Origin: Lacinutrix sp. 5H-3-7-4
GTDB lineage: Bacteria > Bacteroidota > Bacteroidia > Flavobacteriales > Flavobacteriaceae
Length of the DNA stretch: 64,000 bases
Assembly (NCBI RefSeq): GCF_000211855.2
Contig: NC_015638.1
Location: 2,453,001 to 2,517,000, forward strand
Direction: 5' to 3'
Position 1 is the stretch's first letter; every line of letters begins with the position of its first letter. Position numbers and translations under genes: made by a program. This document shows positions 1 to 8,030 of the stretch, piece after piece. Under the pieces are notes generated by a model, which did not search any database, was not told the DNA's origin, and was given only the letters and a program-made list of their open reading frames with translations.

Positions 1-652
1 TATCTTTTGCTTTACCAACATAGACTACTTTCCCTTTTTTATTTTTAAAAAAATAAATACCTGTACTATTTGGTAAATTGTTAAAAACTTCACTTGGTAA
101 GTTAGGCGGTAAGGTTGCTTGTTTACTATTTTTATTTAAAAATTTTAAAAATATTTCTTTTGCGTTTTCTTGTGCTTGAAGTTTTTTAAATAGTATAACT
201 GTTGCTTCTGCGTCACCACGAGCTCTATGTCTACCATTAATACAAATATTTAAGTCTTTGCAAAGTTTACCTAAACTATAGCTGCGGTGTCCAGGAAGGA
301 GTTTACGGCTAAGCCTTACGGTGCATAATTTTTTTCTAGTAAAATCTATTTCTAATCTTTTAAATTCTTTTCTAATTACATTGTAATCAAAATTAACATT
401 ATGAGCTACAAAAATACAGTCTTTGGTAATCTCTAATACTTTGTTTGCTATTTCACTAAATTCAGGCGCATTTGCAACTGTATTATTATCAATACCAGTT
501 AGTGCAGTAATATGTTCAGGAATGTAACAGTTAGGGTTTACTAGAGATGTAAACTCATCAATTATTTTATTTTCGTGGTATTTAAAAATTGAGATTTCTG
601 TAATGCGGTTAGTACGTCCAGAAGTTTCAACATCTATTATAGTGTAGAACAA
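1..652 (-). CDS. DEDDh exonuclease with GIY-YIG tail (3' end outside window)
   Basis: Minus-strand gene whose C-terminus runs off the left edge. The visible part starts with an exonuclease domain of the DnaQ/RNase T superfamily: motif I IIDVETSG, motif II HNVNFDY, motif III HRARGDAEAT, i.e. the D-x-E, D and H-x4-D residues of a DEDDh 3'-5' exonuclease. After about 170 residues the text STGIYFF...VVYVGKAKD appears, the opening of a GIY-YIG (UvrC-type) nuclease domain. This two-domain architecture is known in Bacteroidota and actinobacteria and is thought to act in DNA repair. No ATG precedes the conserved start; TTG at 652 gives LFYTIIDVETSG, and another in-frame TTG lies at 685. The start is therefore uncertain; the family call is firm. 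Confidence 0.85.
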   Translation of the reverse strand, partial: MFYTIIDVETSGRTNRITEISIFKYHENKIIDEFTSLVNPNCYIPEHITALTGIDNNTVANAPEFSEIANKVLEITKDCIFVAHNVNFDYNVIRKEFKRLEIDFTRKKLCTVRLSRKLLPGHRSYSLGKLCKDLNICINGRHRARGDAEATVILFKKLQAQENAKEIFLKFLNKNSKQATLPPNLPSEVFNNLPNSTGIYFFKNKKGKVVYVGKAKD

Positions 653-751
653 ATTAATTTTTTTTAGAGGTATAAAGATAGTCAATTGTCTACTTTTAAA
701 ATAGATGTAATAAAAAACCCTTGAAAATCATAATGATTAACAAGGGTTTTG

Positions 752-836
752 CGGAGAAAGAGGGATTCGAACCCCCGGAGGTGTGACCCTCAACAGTTTT
801 CAAGACTGCCGCATTCGACCACTCTGCCATTTCTCC
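752..836 (-). tRNA. tRNA-Ser (anticodon TGA)
   Basis: On the minus strand the sequence starts GGAGAAA and closes with TTTCTCC plus discriminator G. It has the T-loop GGTTCGAATCC, an anticodon loop CTTGAAA with anticodon TGA, and a long variable arm typical of class II serine tRNAs. The length is 85 nt. CCA is not encoded. It stands alone between two minus-strand genes. Confidence 0.95.
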
Positions 837-932
837 TTGAGTGCCTCATAAAGCTATTTGCCTTAATGCGGCTGCAAATATAGTGTCCTTTTTCTTTCTT
901 TTCAAATAATTTTCGAGATTTTTTTTAAAAAA

Positions 933-1322
933 TTAATTTAAAATTGGAATAGGTTTCATTTGTGCGTTGACTGCCACGAACTTAAAGTATCCTGTGACAG
1001 TTAATTCTCTTTCGTAATTATACATGTTTTCCATAAAAATATCTACTTTTACTGTACAACTTGTATTTCCTACCTTGTGAATTCTTGCAACTAATTCTAC
1101 AATTGTACCTTCTGGAATAGGTTTTTCAAAATCTATTTTATCTGTAGATATAGTTACTACTTTTTTTCTACTAAACCGTGTTGCACAAATAAAAGATGCT
1201 TCATCCATCATTAATAAAGCAGTGCCTCCAAATAAAGTATTGTAATGATTTGTTGTATTAGGAAAAATAGCTTTAAAAATTCTAGTTTCAGATTTATTAA
1301 TTAACTCTGTAATTGTTTTCAT
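933..1322 (-). CDS. Acyl-CoA thioesterase, hotdog fold
   Basis: The 129-residue protein has the hot-dog fold signature of the YciA/BFIT acyl-CoA hydrolase family: FPNTTNHYNTLFGGTALLMMDEAS, where the conserved N-x-x-G-x-x-F-G-G helix and the acidic residue after MM form the active site, then a strand-rich second half (VELVARIHKVGNTSC). It would hydrolyse acyl-CoA to free acid plus CoA in the cytoplasm; chain-length preference cannot be read. It is a single gene, divergent from the nitroreductase at 1397, with about 74 bp of shared promoter region. Confidence 0.85.
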   Translation of the reverse strand: MKTITELINKSETRIFKAIFPNTTNHYNTLFGGTALLMMDEASFICATRFSRKKVVTISTDKIDFEKPIPEGTIVELVARIHKVGNTSCTVKVDIFMENMYNYERELTVTGYFKFVAVNAQMKPIPILN

Positions 1323-1369
1323 TTACTTATTTTATGGAAAAAATTTATAGTTTATAACGAATGTAATTC

Positions 1370-1377
1370 TATTTTTG
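1370..1377 (+). promoter_or_regulatory. Bacteroidota -7 element (TATTTTTG)
   Basis: TATTTTTG fits the TAnnTTTG consensus of the Bacteroidota primary sigma factor and lies 19 nt before the ATG at 1397. No TTG is present at the expected -33 distance, so only half of the promoter is supported. Confidence 0.4.
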
Positions 1378-1396
1378 TAAAAAGTATAATAATTAT

Positions 1397-2026
1397 ATGA
1401 ATGTTATTGATGCATTAAAATGGCGTTATGCTACTAAAGCTTTTGATTCCTCTAAGACTTTGTCTAAAGAAAAATTAGAAATTATTTTAGAAGCTTTTAA
1501 TTTAACTGCTACTTCTTATGGATTACAACCTATAAAATTAATTGTAATAGAAGATAAAGTTTTACAAAAACAATTGGTTGAATTATCAATGAACCAAGAA
1601 CAAGTTTCTCAAGCATCTCATGTTTTAGTTTTTTGCATAGATACTTTAATCGATAAAAAATATATTGAAAGTTATTTTAATCTTGTTAAAAAAATAAGAA
1701 ATACTCCTGATGCAATTTTAGATCCTTTTAAACACTTTTTAATTGAAGATTTTGAAAAGAAAGAGGAGCAGGAAATTATTAATTGGGCTGTAAAGCAAGC
1801 TTATTTAGCGATGGGAAACTTATTAACTGTATGTGCGTTAGAAGGTATCGATGCTTGCCCAATGGAAGGATTTACAAATAAAGATTACGATGAAATTTTG
1901 AATTTGGGATCTAAAAATCTAAAATCTGTTTTAGTTATGCCAATAGGTTATAGAGCAGAAAATGATTATATGTCGAAACTTAAAAAAGTGCGTAAAGGAC
2001 TTACAGATAGTGTTATAAAACTTTAA
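1397..2026 (+). CDS. NAD(P)H-dependent nitroreductase family oxidoreductase
   Basis: The 209-residue length and layout fit NfsB/FRase I-type flavoproteins: the N-terminal RYATKAFDSSKTLSKE binds FMN phosphate, followed by FNLTATSYGLQPIKLIVI, the helix INWAVKQAYLAMGNLLTVCALEGIDACPMEGF, and the closing VLVMPIGYRAENDYMSKLKKVRKGL with a late FMN-contact arginine/lysine. It would use FMN and NAD(P)H to reduce quinones, nitro compounds or flavins. It is transcribed alone with a -7 element at 1370. The physiological substrate is unknown. Confidence 0.85.
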   Translation: MNVIDALKWRYATKAFDSSKTLSKEKLEIILEAFNLTATSYGLQPIKLIVIEDKVLQKQLVELSMNQEQVSQASHVLVFCIDTLIDKKYIESYFNLVKKIRNTPDAILDPFKHFLIEDFEKKEEQEIINWAVKQAYLAMGNLLTVCALEGIDACPMEGFTNKDYDEILNLGSKNLKSVLVMPIGYRAENDYMSKLKKVRKGLTDSVIKL

Positions 2027-2098
2027 TTTAATAAGCTGGCAAGATTATTGTATATAATATTTTTTTTATAATATTGTATAGTTTATAAGTTTAAAACA

Positions 2099-2560
2099 AT
2101 GAGAAATCTACTACTAATACTATCCATTTGTATATCTACAATTGGTTTTTCACAAGAAGAAGAAATATCTAACCTAAATTGGTTGTTAGATTTAGAAGAA
2201 GCAAAACAAGAGTCTCTAAGTTCAAACAAGCCAATATTAATTTATTTTACTGGGAGTGACTGGTGTGGACCATGTAAATTGCTTAAAAAAGACTTTTTTA
2301 ATACAGATGCTTTTGAAGAAAAAGCAAAACATTTTGTTTTATTAAAAGTAGATATGCCAAGACGTATAGATATAATTACACCAGAACAAAAAGTTAAAAA
2401 TAAACTCCTAGTTAAGAAATATAATAAAAATGGAGGTTATCCAAATTTAGTTGTTTTAAATAAAAACTTAAATGTAATTGGAGAATTATCAGGTTATACT
2501 TTTCTTAGAGAAACAGATAGACATTTTGCTTTTATTGATGGAATTATAGAAAAGTATTAA
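2099..2560 (+). CDS. Exported thioredoxin-fold protein
   Basis: This 153-residue protein begins with a signal peptide (RNLLLILSICISTIGFSQ) and carries the active-site motif SDWCGPCK in a thioredoxin_7-like domain; the cis-Pro loop appears as GGYPNLVVL. The family acts as a periplasmic thiol-disulfide oxidoreductase. The long insert between the active site and the cis-Pro region (VDMPRRIDIITPEQKVKN) is typical of Bacteroidota DUF255-like thioredoxins. It ends just before a terminator at 2580. Confidence 0.8.
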   Translation: MRNLLLILSICISTIGFSQEEEISNLNWLLDLEEAKQESLSSNKPILIYFTGSDWCGPCKLLKKDFFNTDAFEEKAKHFVLLKVDMPRRIDIITPEQKVKNKLLVKKYNKNGGYPNLVVLNKNLNVIGELSGYTFLRETDRHFAFIDGIIEKY

Positions 2561-2579
2561 TTAAGTTATTTAATATATT

Positions 2580-2616
2580 AAAAGCCTTTTAAACTTTGTT
2601 TTAAGAGGCTTTTTTA
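2580..2616 (+). terminator. Rho-independent terminator
   Basis: Stem AAAGCCTTTTAA / TTAAGAGGCTTT followed by a T run, 20 bp after the stop of the thioredoxin-fold gene. Confidence 0.7.
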
Positions 2617-2632
2617 ATTTTAGAAATAGAAG

Positions 2633-2640
2633 TATTTTTG
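2633..2640 (+). promoter_or_regulatory. Bacteroidota -7 element (TATTTTTG)
   Basis: TAnnTTTG match 21 nt upstream of the ATG at 2661, just after the preceding terminator. No -33 TTG at correct spacing. Confidence 0.4.
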
Positions 2641-2660
2641 AGAAAAATATAATAAAAGTT

Positions 2661-3854
2661 ATGCCAGGATTTGAACGCTTTGGAGATTTAGAAAGAGAAG
2701 AATTACAAGATGTATTAGATAATGGAGTTTTAATGCGTTATGGTTTTGATGGTATGCGCAATGGGCACTGGAAAGCTAAAGCCTTAGAAGCAGAATTACA
2801 AAAAACTTTAGAGAGCGATTATGTACAATTAGTTTCTAATGGAACCTCTGCTGTTTCTGTAGCATTAGCTAGTGCAGGTGTTGGAGCAGGAGATGAAGTA
2901 ATTATGCCAACATTTACTTTTGTGGCCAGTTTTGAAGCTATTTTATTACTAGGCGCAATTCCTGTACTTGTTGATATAGATGATACTTTAGGTTTAGATG
3001 CAAAGGCTGTTGAGGCTGCAATTACTCCAAAAACTAAAGCCGTTATGGTTGTACAAATGTGTGGTAGCATGGCTAATATGGATGCCCTATCTCAAGTTTG
3101 TGATAAGCATAACCTGCTTTTGGTTGAAGATGCGTGTCAGGCTATTGGAGGTCGTTATAACAATAAACCACTAGGGAGTATAGGAGATTTAGGTTGTTTT
3201 TCTTTCGATTTTGTAAAAACCGTAACTTGTGGTGAAGGAGGAGCAATAATAACAAATAACAAGCAATATTATACGAACGCCGACCACTTTAGCGATCATG
3301 GACATGACCACGAGGGAAATGATAGGGGAGCAGAAACGCACCCTTTTTTAGGTTATAATTTTAGAATTTCAGAACTACACGCTGCTGTTGGTTTAGCTCA
3401 AATTAAAAGATTACCAGAGTTTTTAGAAGTTCAGAAAAAAAACTATACTATTTTAAGAGAAACACTTGCAGAAATTCCAGAAGTAACTTTTAGAACTGTA
3501 CCAGATGGAGGTGAAGAAAGTTATGCTTTTTTTAATTTCTTTTTACCAGATTTAGAAATAGCAAGAAAAACAATTGCCGCTTTTAAAGAAAATGGAGTAG
3601 ATGCTTGTTGGAACTACTACGATAATAATTGGCATTATGTTAGGAAATGGAATCACCTTAAGGACGCTAAATCTTTATACCCTTTATCTAAAGATATAAA
3701 GGATTCTTTAAGTTTATTAAGTAAAAAAACATTTACTCAAAGTGATCATTATATTGGTCGAAATATTTCTTGCCTAATTAAATTATCTTGGACAGAAGAA
3801 GAGGTTAGAAGTAGAGCATTAAAAATGAAAGATGCCATTTTAAATTCACTTTAA
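2661..3854 (+). CDS. DegT/DnrJ/EryC1/StrS family aminotransferase
   Basis: A PLP-dependent sugar or nucleotide-sugar aminotransferase of normal length (397 aa). The recognisable parts are VSNGTSAVSVAL (phosphate loop), the substrate loop MPTFTFVASFEAIL, the aspartate of LLLVEDACQAIGG that binds the PLP ring nitrogen, and the Schiff-base lysine K186 in SFDFVKTVTCGEGG. The C-terminal part (AFFNFFLP...CLIKLSW) closes the fold. The family transaminates keto sugars for surface polysaccharide or antibiotic sugars. Here it is not in a polysaccharide cluster but stands alone, so the substrate is unknown. Confidence 0.85.
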   Translation: MPGFERFGDLEREELQDVLDNGVLMRYGFDGMRNGHWKAKALEAELQKTLESDYVQLVSNGTSAVSVALASAGVGAGDEVIMPTFTFVASFEAILLLGAIPVLVDIDDTLGLDAKAVEAAITPKTKAVMVVQMCGSMANMDALSQVCDKHNLLLVEDACQAIGGRYNNKPLGSIGDLGCFSFDFVKTVTCGEGGAIITNNKQYYTNADHFSDHGHDHEGNDRGAETHPFLGYNFRISELHAAVGLAQIKRLPEFLEVQKKNYTILRETLAEIPEVTFRTVPDGGEESYAFFNFFLPDLEIARKTIAAFKENGVDACWNYYDNNWHYVRKWNHLKDAKSLYPLSKDIKDSLSLLSKKTFTQSDHYIGRNISCLIKLSWTEEEVRSRALKMKDAILNSL

Positions 3855-3878
3855 AAACATAACTAAATATTATAAATC

Positions 3879-3911
3879 CCTTTTAGACTTAGGTTTAAAA
3901 GGTTTTTTTTT
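3879..3911 (+). terminator. Rho-independent terminator
   Basis: Stem CCTTTTAGAC...GTTTAAAAGG followed by a run of eight or more T, 24 bp after the aminotransferase stop. Confidence 0.75.
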
Positions 3912-3946
3912 GTTTAATTTTTTTAGCAAAAAAGTTAACCTTTTAG

Positions 3947-4327
3947 TTTATAAATAAGAAATGGATAGCTATTAATCATTTCAATAAAAACCAAAATTAT
4001 GACACTCTCAAAAATTCACCATTAATTAAAACAGTTCCTTATGCTTTAGTTGCTAAATATATAGAGAATAAAGTTTGGGATATTAATGGTAATAACATCT
4101 TTTATAATGAAGGTAATGTAGGTATTGGTGCCAATTCGCCTAATGCCAAATTAGATATAGTAGCTTCTGGAACAAATAATACACCTGCTCGTGTTGCATT
4201 TCCTATGGGTACCTTTTAAATAGAATTTTTTCACCCAAGTCTATCTATAACAGATTGGTCTATTACTAGTGACGTTAGTAATTATATGTTAAAATTAATT
4301 TCTGCTGAAACAACTGTAATTAAATGA
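3947..4327 (+). pseudogene. Remnant of tail-fibre/adhesin-like surface protein
   Basis: The gap between the aminotransferase and RibBA holds a decayed reading frame without a start codon. The frame read from 3947 gives WIAINHFNK, LIKTVPYALVAKYIENKVW, DINGNNIFYNEGNVGIG and NSPNAKLDIVASG before a stop at 4217. The pattern (W-x-I, L-x-[ST]-VPYAL-x-AK, GN-x-IYY-x-x-GNVGIG-x-x-x-P-x-x-x-LDI) is the characteristic linker of long Bacteroidota secreted proteins that end in a tail-fibre/chaperone-type domain. The stretch behind the stop (SLSITDWSITSDVSNYMLKL) looks like more of the same protein. Only about 120 residues remain. No intact copy is in the window. Confidence 0.65.
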
Positions 4328-4412
4328 ATAGTAAAGCAATAATTTTTAATTATAAATTTAAGTTCATATTACTCATTATTTTATGTACATGACCTTTAGT
4401 TGGTTTTAAAGC

Positions 4413-5570
4413 CTAGTAGCTAACATATTCTACAATTTCTAATCCGTAACCAATTATGCCTACACGTTTAGTTTGTTGCGAGTTAGAGATTAATTTTAAT
4501 TTGTGGATATTTAAATCATGAAGAATTTGTGCGCCAATACCAAAATCTTTATTATCCATTGCTATTGCAGGTGCTTTAGTAATTTTACCTTCAGTTTGTT
4601 TTTCTTTTAATGCGCTTAAACGGTTAAGAAGATTTAAAGACTGTGCTTGTTGGTTTATAAATAAAATAGCTCCTTTTCCTTCTTTATTAATTACACGAAA
4701 CATATCGTCTAATTTCTTGTCTGCATTATTAGTTAATGTTCCTAAAATATCATTGTTTACTAAAGTAGAATTCACCCTAGTTAAAACGGGCTCATTAGTA
4801 GCCCAATCTCCTTTTGTAAGTGCAATATGAACTTGGTCGTTTGTAGTTTGTTGATATGCACGAAGTCTAAAACTACCAAAACGAGTTTCTATATTAAAAT
4901 CTTCTTTTTTATTAATAAGTGAATCATGATCCATACGGTATGCCACTAAATCTTCAATAGAAACTATTTTTAAGTCAAACTTTTTAGCAACATCTATTAA
5001 TTGCGGTAGACGTGCCATTGTACCATCTTCATTCATTATTTCAACAATAACACCAGCGGGTTGTAATCCTGCTAAACGCGCAAAATCTATAGCAGCTTCT
5101 GTATGTCCCGTTCTACGTAAAACGCCACCTTCTTTAGCAACAAGAGGAAAAATATGACCAGGTCTTGCTAAATCAAATGGTTTTGTTTCATTATTAACTA
5201 AAGCTTGTATGGTTTTAGAGCGATCTCCAGCAGAGATTCCAGTAGTAACGCCTTTACCTTTTAAATCTACAGATACAGTAAATGCTGTCTCCATTGGGTC
5301 TGTATTATTGTTTACCATCATGTGTAAGCCTAAATCTTTACAACGGTTCTCTGTTAATGGAGCACAAATTAAACCGCGACCATGAGTAGCCATGAAATTT
5401 ATCATTTCTGGAGTTACAGTTTCTGCAGCAGCTAAAAAATCGCCTTCGTTTTCTCTATCTTCATCATCAACAACAATAATAACTTTTCCTGCTTTTATAT
5501 CGTTAATTGCTTCTTGAATTGTGTTTAATTTAAACGCCACTTTAGATTCGGTTTTAGTCGTCATATTCAT
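4413..5570 (-). CDS. ribB: DHBP synthase with degenerate GTP cyclohydrolase II domain
   Basis: The 385-residue protein has RibBA architecture. The first half (to about residue 215) is an intact 3,4-dihydroxy-2-butanone-4-phosphate synthase: VDDEDRENEGDF (35-45), HGRGLICAP (63-71), GHTEAA and VEIMNEDGTMAR carry the metal- and ribulose-5-phosphate-binding residues. The second half has the GTP cyclohydrolase II fold, but the zinc cysteines are gone: where E. coli RibA has C-x10-C-x-C, this protein has L270, N281 and A283. It should therefore make only the butanone phosphate for riboflavin; a separate RibA must supply the pyrimidine branch. TATCTTTG at 5584-5591 on the same strand is a likely -7 element. 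Confidence 0.88.
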   Translation of the reverse strand: MNMTTKTESKVAFKLNTIQEAINDIKAGKVIIVVDDEDRENEGDFLAAAETVTPEMINFMATHGRGLICAPLTENRCKDLGLHMMVNNNTDPMETAFTVSVDLKGKGVTTGISAGDRSKTIQALVNNETKPFDLARPGHIFPLVAKEGGVLRRTGHTEAAIDFARLAGLQPAGVIVEIMNEDGTMARLPQLIDVAKKFDLKIVSIEDLVAYRMDHDSLINKKEDFNIETRFGSFRLRAYQQTTNDQVHIALTKGDWATNEPVLTRVNSTLVNNDILGTLTNNADKKLDDMFRVINKEGKGAILFINQQAQSLNLLNRLSALKEKQTEGKITKAPAIAMDNKDFGIGAQILHDLNIHKLKLISNSQQTKRVGIIGYGLEIVEYVSY

Positions 5571-5583
5571 GCTTTTAATTATG

Positions 5584-5591
5584 CAAAGATA
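5584..5591 (-). promoter_or_regulatory. Bacteroidota -7 element (TATCTTTG) for ribB
   Basis: TAnnTTTG match read on the minus strand, 13 nt before the start codon at 5570. No -33 TTG found. Confidence 0.4.
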
Positions 5592-5659
5592 TTGCTTATT
5601 TGTGGTTTTATTTTAAAAAGAGATTTGATTTTTACTTAGTAAGTAAAGAAAATATAAAA

Positions 5660-7351
5660 CTATTTTGTGATTTTGTATTTTATAAAATAAAATACCGCAA
5701 CAATTAAAGAAACAGCACTTAATTGTGTTGCAGCTACTGCGAATTCTGGTAGTTTGTTATTTGCAAATACAAAATGAAGAATAACAAATGCAACTAAAAA
5801 AAATAATGCTACAAATGCATTAATAGCTAAACCTTTATTTTTTAAAGATTCTTTATTTGATACTATTTCTTGATTAGTACTATCTAAAAGGTTTTTAGCA
5901 TCTTTTTTTACAGCTTTCTTTTTGTTGCCAAAACGCTTTGTATACCAATTTTTTATTGGAACAGTAATATGGTCAAACTCAAATATACCACGATCTGCCG
6001 TTGCTCTTCTTGTTAAATAAATACTTAAAGGCAACATAATTAATGTAGAAAACCAAGTTGCTAAAGCAGGATTAAATGTACCATCTTTAGCACTGTTTTT
6101 TGCAAATATGCCAATAAAATGATAGGTAAGGAAAAGTACTATTGCTATAACCATTGGTAAGCCTAAACCGCCTTTTCTAATTAATGCTCCTAAAGGCGCT
6201 CCAACAAAAAATAATATTATGCAAGCTAAAGCTAATGCAAATTTTTCGTGTAAAGCTATAATGTGTCTATTAAGCCAATTAGATTTTGTTTTTAAATTAG
6301 CTTCTTTAGATTGTATTATTTGCGTAGTACTAGAAATTGCATTTATAGCATAATCTAAAAGTTGAATTTTTCTGTTATTTTGAAATAAATCTAAAACATT
6401 ACCGGTGTAAATAGTATCCTTTTTTGGTTCTACAGATAGGTTAAGAGTATTTATATTAGTACGCTTTTCAAGGTTTGTAGCAAAAAGCTCATAAACTTCT
6501 TGACGTTCTGTATGCAGTGAATCTGTTGTATAGTTTAATTGCGAAATGTTAAGCATAGAATATTTATTATCTGTGCTTTTATCGTCTAAATCTACTGCGT
6601 TTAATTGCGATAAGTCAATATTCATTGTGTACTTATCAAATATACTTTTAGCAAAAGGTTTTCTTAGGCGCTCTTTATAATCTTTAGGTGGTGTATCATC
6701 ATAGTAATAACCATTAAAAAGAATTAATTTTAAAATATCAGATTTTTCAGCGCTAACCAACTCGCCATTTTCAGCAATTATAGTTTTAAAATTACCTGGT
6801 TTTGATTTTTGACCTTGGTGAATAACTACTTTCTCTAAAAACTGTCCACGATCTCCTGTTTTTTTAGAAACCTTAATATTAAAACCTTCACCTATTTGGT
6901 TAAATTGACCTTCGGCAATTGCCATTGCAGGTTTTACTTTAGCGATGTTTTTTCTTAAATTAAAGCTGTTATATTCTGCCCAAGGTATTACGTTATTGCT
7001 AAAAAAGAAAGTGGTAATACTTAACGCAACAATAAATACGCTTAACCCAGACATGGCACGTTGTAGCGAAATACCTGTAGATTTCATTGCTGCAAACTCA
7101 TAATTCTCTGCAAAATTACCAAATACCATTATGGATGCTAACAATATAGTTAGTGGTAATATTAAAGGGATTAAAGTAGGTGTAATGTAAAATAAAAATT
7201 TTACAATAGTTGCAGGATCTAAATCTTTACCAGCCAATTCTTTGATATATAACCAAATAGCTTGTAATACAAAAATCAGCATGAGTATAACAAACACGCT
7301 GATAAAAGTTTTTAGATAAGAAGTTAATATGTATCTATCTAGTATTTTCAC
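5660..7351 (-). CDS. LptF/LptG-family permease (YjgP/YjgQ)
   Basis: An inner-membrane subunit of the lipopolysaccharide export ABC transporter (LptB2FG type). The first ~125 residues hold three membrane segments (TSYLKTFISVFVILMLIFVL; IVKFLFYITPTLIPLILPLT; LSVFIVALSITTFFFSN), then a long periplasmic beta-rich region (about 130-360), then three more segments (ALALACIILFFVGAPLGALI onward). At 563 residues it is longer than E. coli LptG because of a lysine-rich loop and two extra C-terminal membrane segments. It is the last gene of ftsK-lolA-lptFG, 8 bp after lolA, tying lipid-carrier and LPS export to one transcript. Whether it is F or G cannot be decided. Confidence 0.85.
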   Translation of the reverse strand: MKILDRYILTSYLKTFISVFVILMLIFVLQAIWLYIKELAGKDLDPATIVKFLFYITPTLIPLILPLTILLASIMVFGNFAENYEFAAMKSTGISLQRAMSGLSVFIVALSITTFFFSNNVIPWAEYNSFNLRKNIAKVKPAMAIAEGQFNQIGEGFNIKVSKKTGDRGQFLEKVVIHQGQKSKPGNFKTIIAENGELVSAEKSDILKLILFNGYYYDDTPPKDYKERLRKPFAKSIFDKYTMNIDLSQLNAVDLDDKSTDNKYSMLNISQLNYTTDSLHTERQEVYELFATNLEKRTNINTLNLSVEPKKDTIYTGNVLDLFQNNRKIQLLDYAINAISSTTQIIQSKEANLKTKSNWLNRHIIALHEKFALALACIILFFVGAPLGALIRKGGLGLPMVIAIVLFLTYHFIGIFAKNSAKDGTFNPALATWFSTLIMLPLSIYLTRRATADRGIFEFDHITVPIKNWYTKRFGNKKKAVKKDAKNLLDSTNQEIVSNKESLKNKGLAINAFVALFFLVAFVILHFVFANNKLPEFAVAATQLSAVSLIVAVFYFIKYKITK

Positions 7352-7359
7352 TCAAAGAC

Positions 7360-8001
7360 TTAGTCTAATTTATTTATGTAGTAATCTTTGTACTTATTTT
7401 CGTCAAATGTAAACAAGGTTTTCGAGATAGGCTCGTTAGTTTTAAAAGAATTAACAGTTAAAGTTGTTTTTGTTCCGTTACGGCCTATTTCTATTAGGTT
7501 ATAGATATGTTTTGTTTGTGCATCTATACCTAATAAAATATACTTTATAGTAGCTTGCGAGTCTATTGGGGTTAATTTTACATACTGTATCTTTCTACCA
7601 CGAACATTTTGTGTGATATCCAGTTTGTAAGTAAATCCATCTTCGTAAAACGATAACATTTTACTAGGTGTAATTGTACCTTCTTCAGAGTTGTTTTCTG
7701 AAGAAATAGTAACTTCCTCATCTTCAGGGCTTATTGTGTATAATTTACTGCCATCAAAAACTCTTGTAATGCCAAGAATATTTAATTTATACTTTTCACC
7801 TTGCATGGTAACATCTCCACGTGTTTCTTGTTTTATGTTTTCAGAAGCATTTTCTAAAACGTATTTAAAATCTATAGCTATATTATTATAACTTTTTACT
7901 TTTTGAGAAACTTCATTTAATAAAGATTTTGCTTTTGCATCATTTTGTGCAAATGTTGTGCTTGATATAATAATTGCTAATAATAGTATTACTTTTTTCA
8001 T
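7360..8001 (-). CDS. lolA: LolA-like outer-membrane lipoprotein carrier
   Basis: 213 residues with a cleavable signal peptide (KKVILLLAIIISSTTFAQ) and the layout of the LolA fold: LLNEVSQKVKSYNNIAIDFKY, RGDVTMQGEKYKLNI, RVFDGSKLYTISPE, then alternating strands. LolA shuttles lipoproteins across the periplasm to the outer membrane. The neighbouring LptF/G-type permease supports an envelope-transport role. It sits 29 bp after ftsK and 8 bp before the permease. Confidence 0.85.
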   Translation of the reverse strand: MKKVILLLAIIISSTTFAQNDAKAKSLLNEVSQKVKSYNNIAIDFKYVLENASENIKQETRGDVTMQGEKYKLNILGITRVFDGSKLYTISPEDEEVTISSENNSEEGTITPSKMLSFYEDGFTYKLDITQNVRGRKIQYVKLTPIDSQATIKYILLGIDAQTKHIYNLIEIGRNGTKTTLTVNSFKTNEPISKTLFTFDENKYKDYYINKLD

Positions 8002-8030
8002 TTTGTTATGTTAATAGTACTGTTTAAAAT

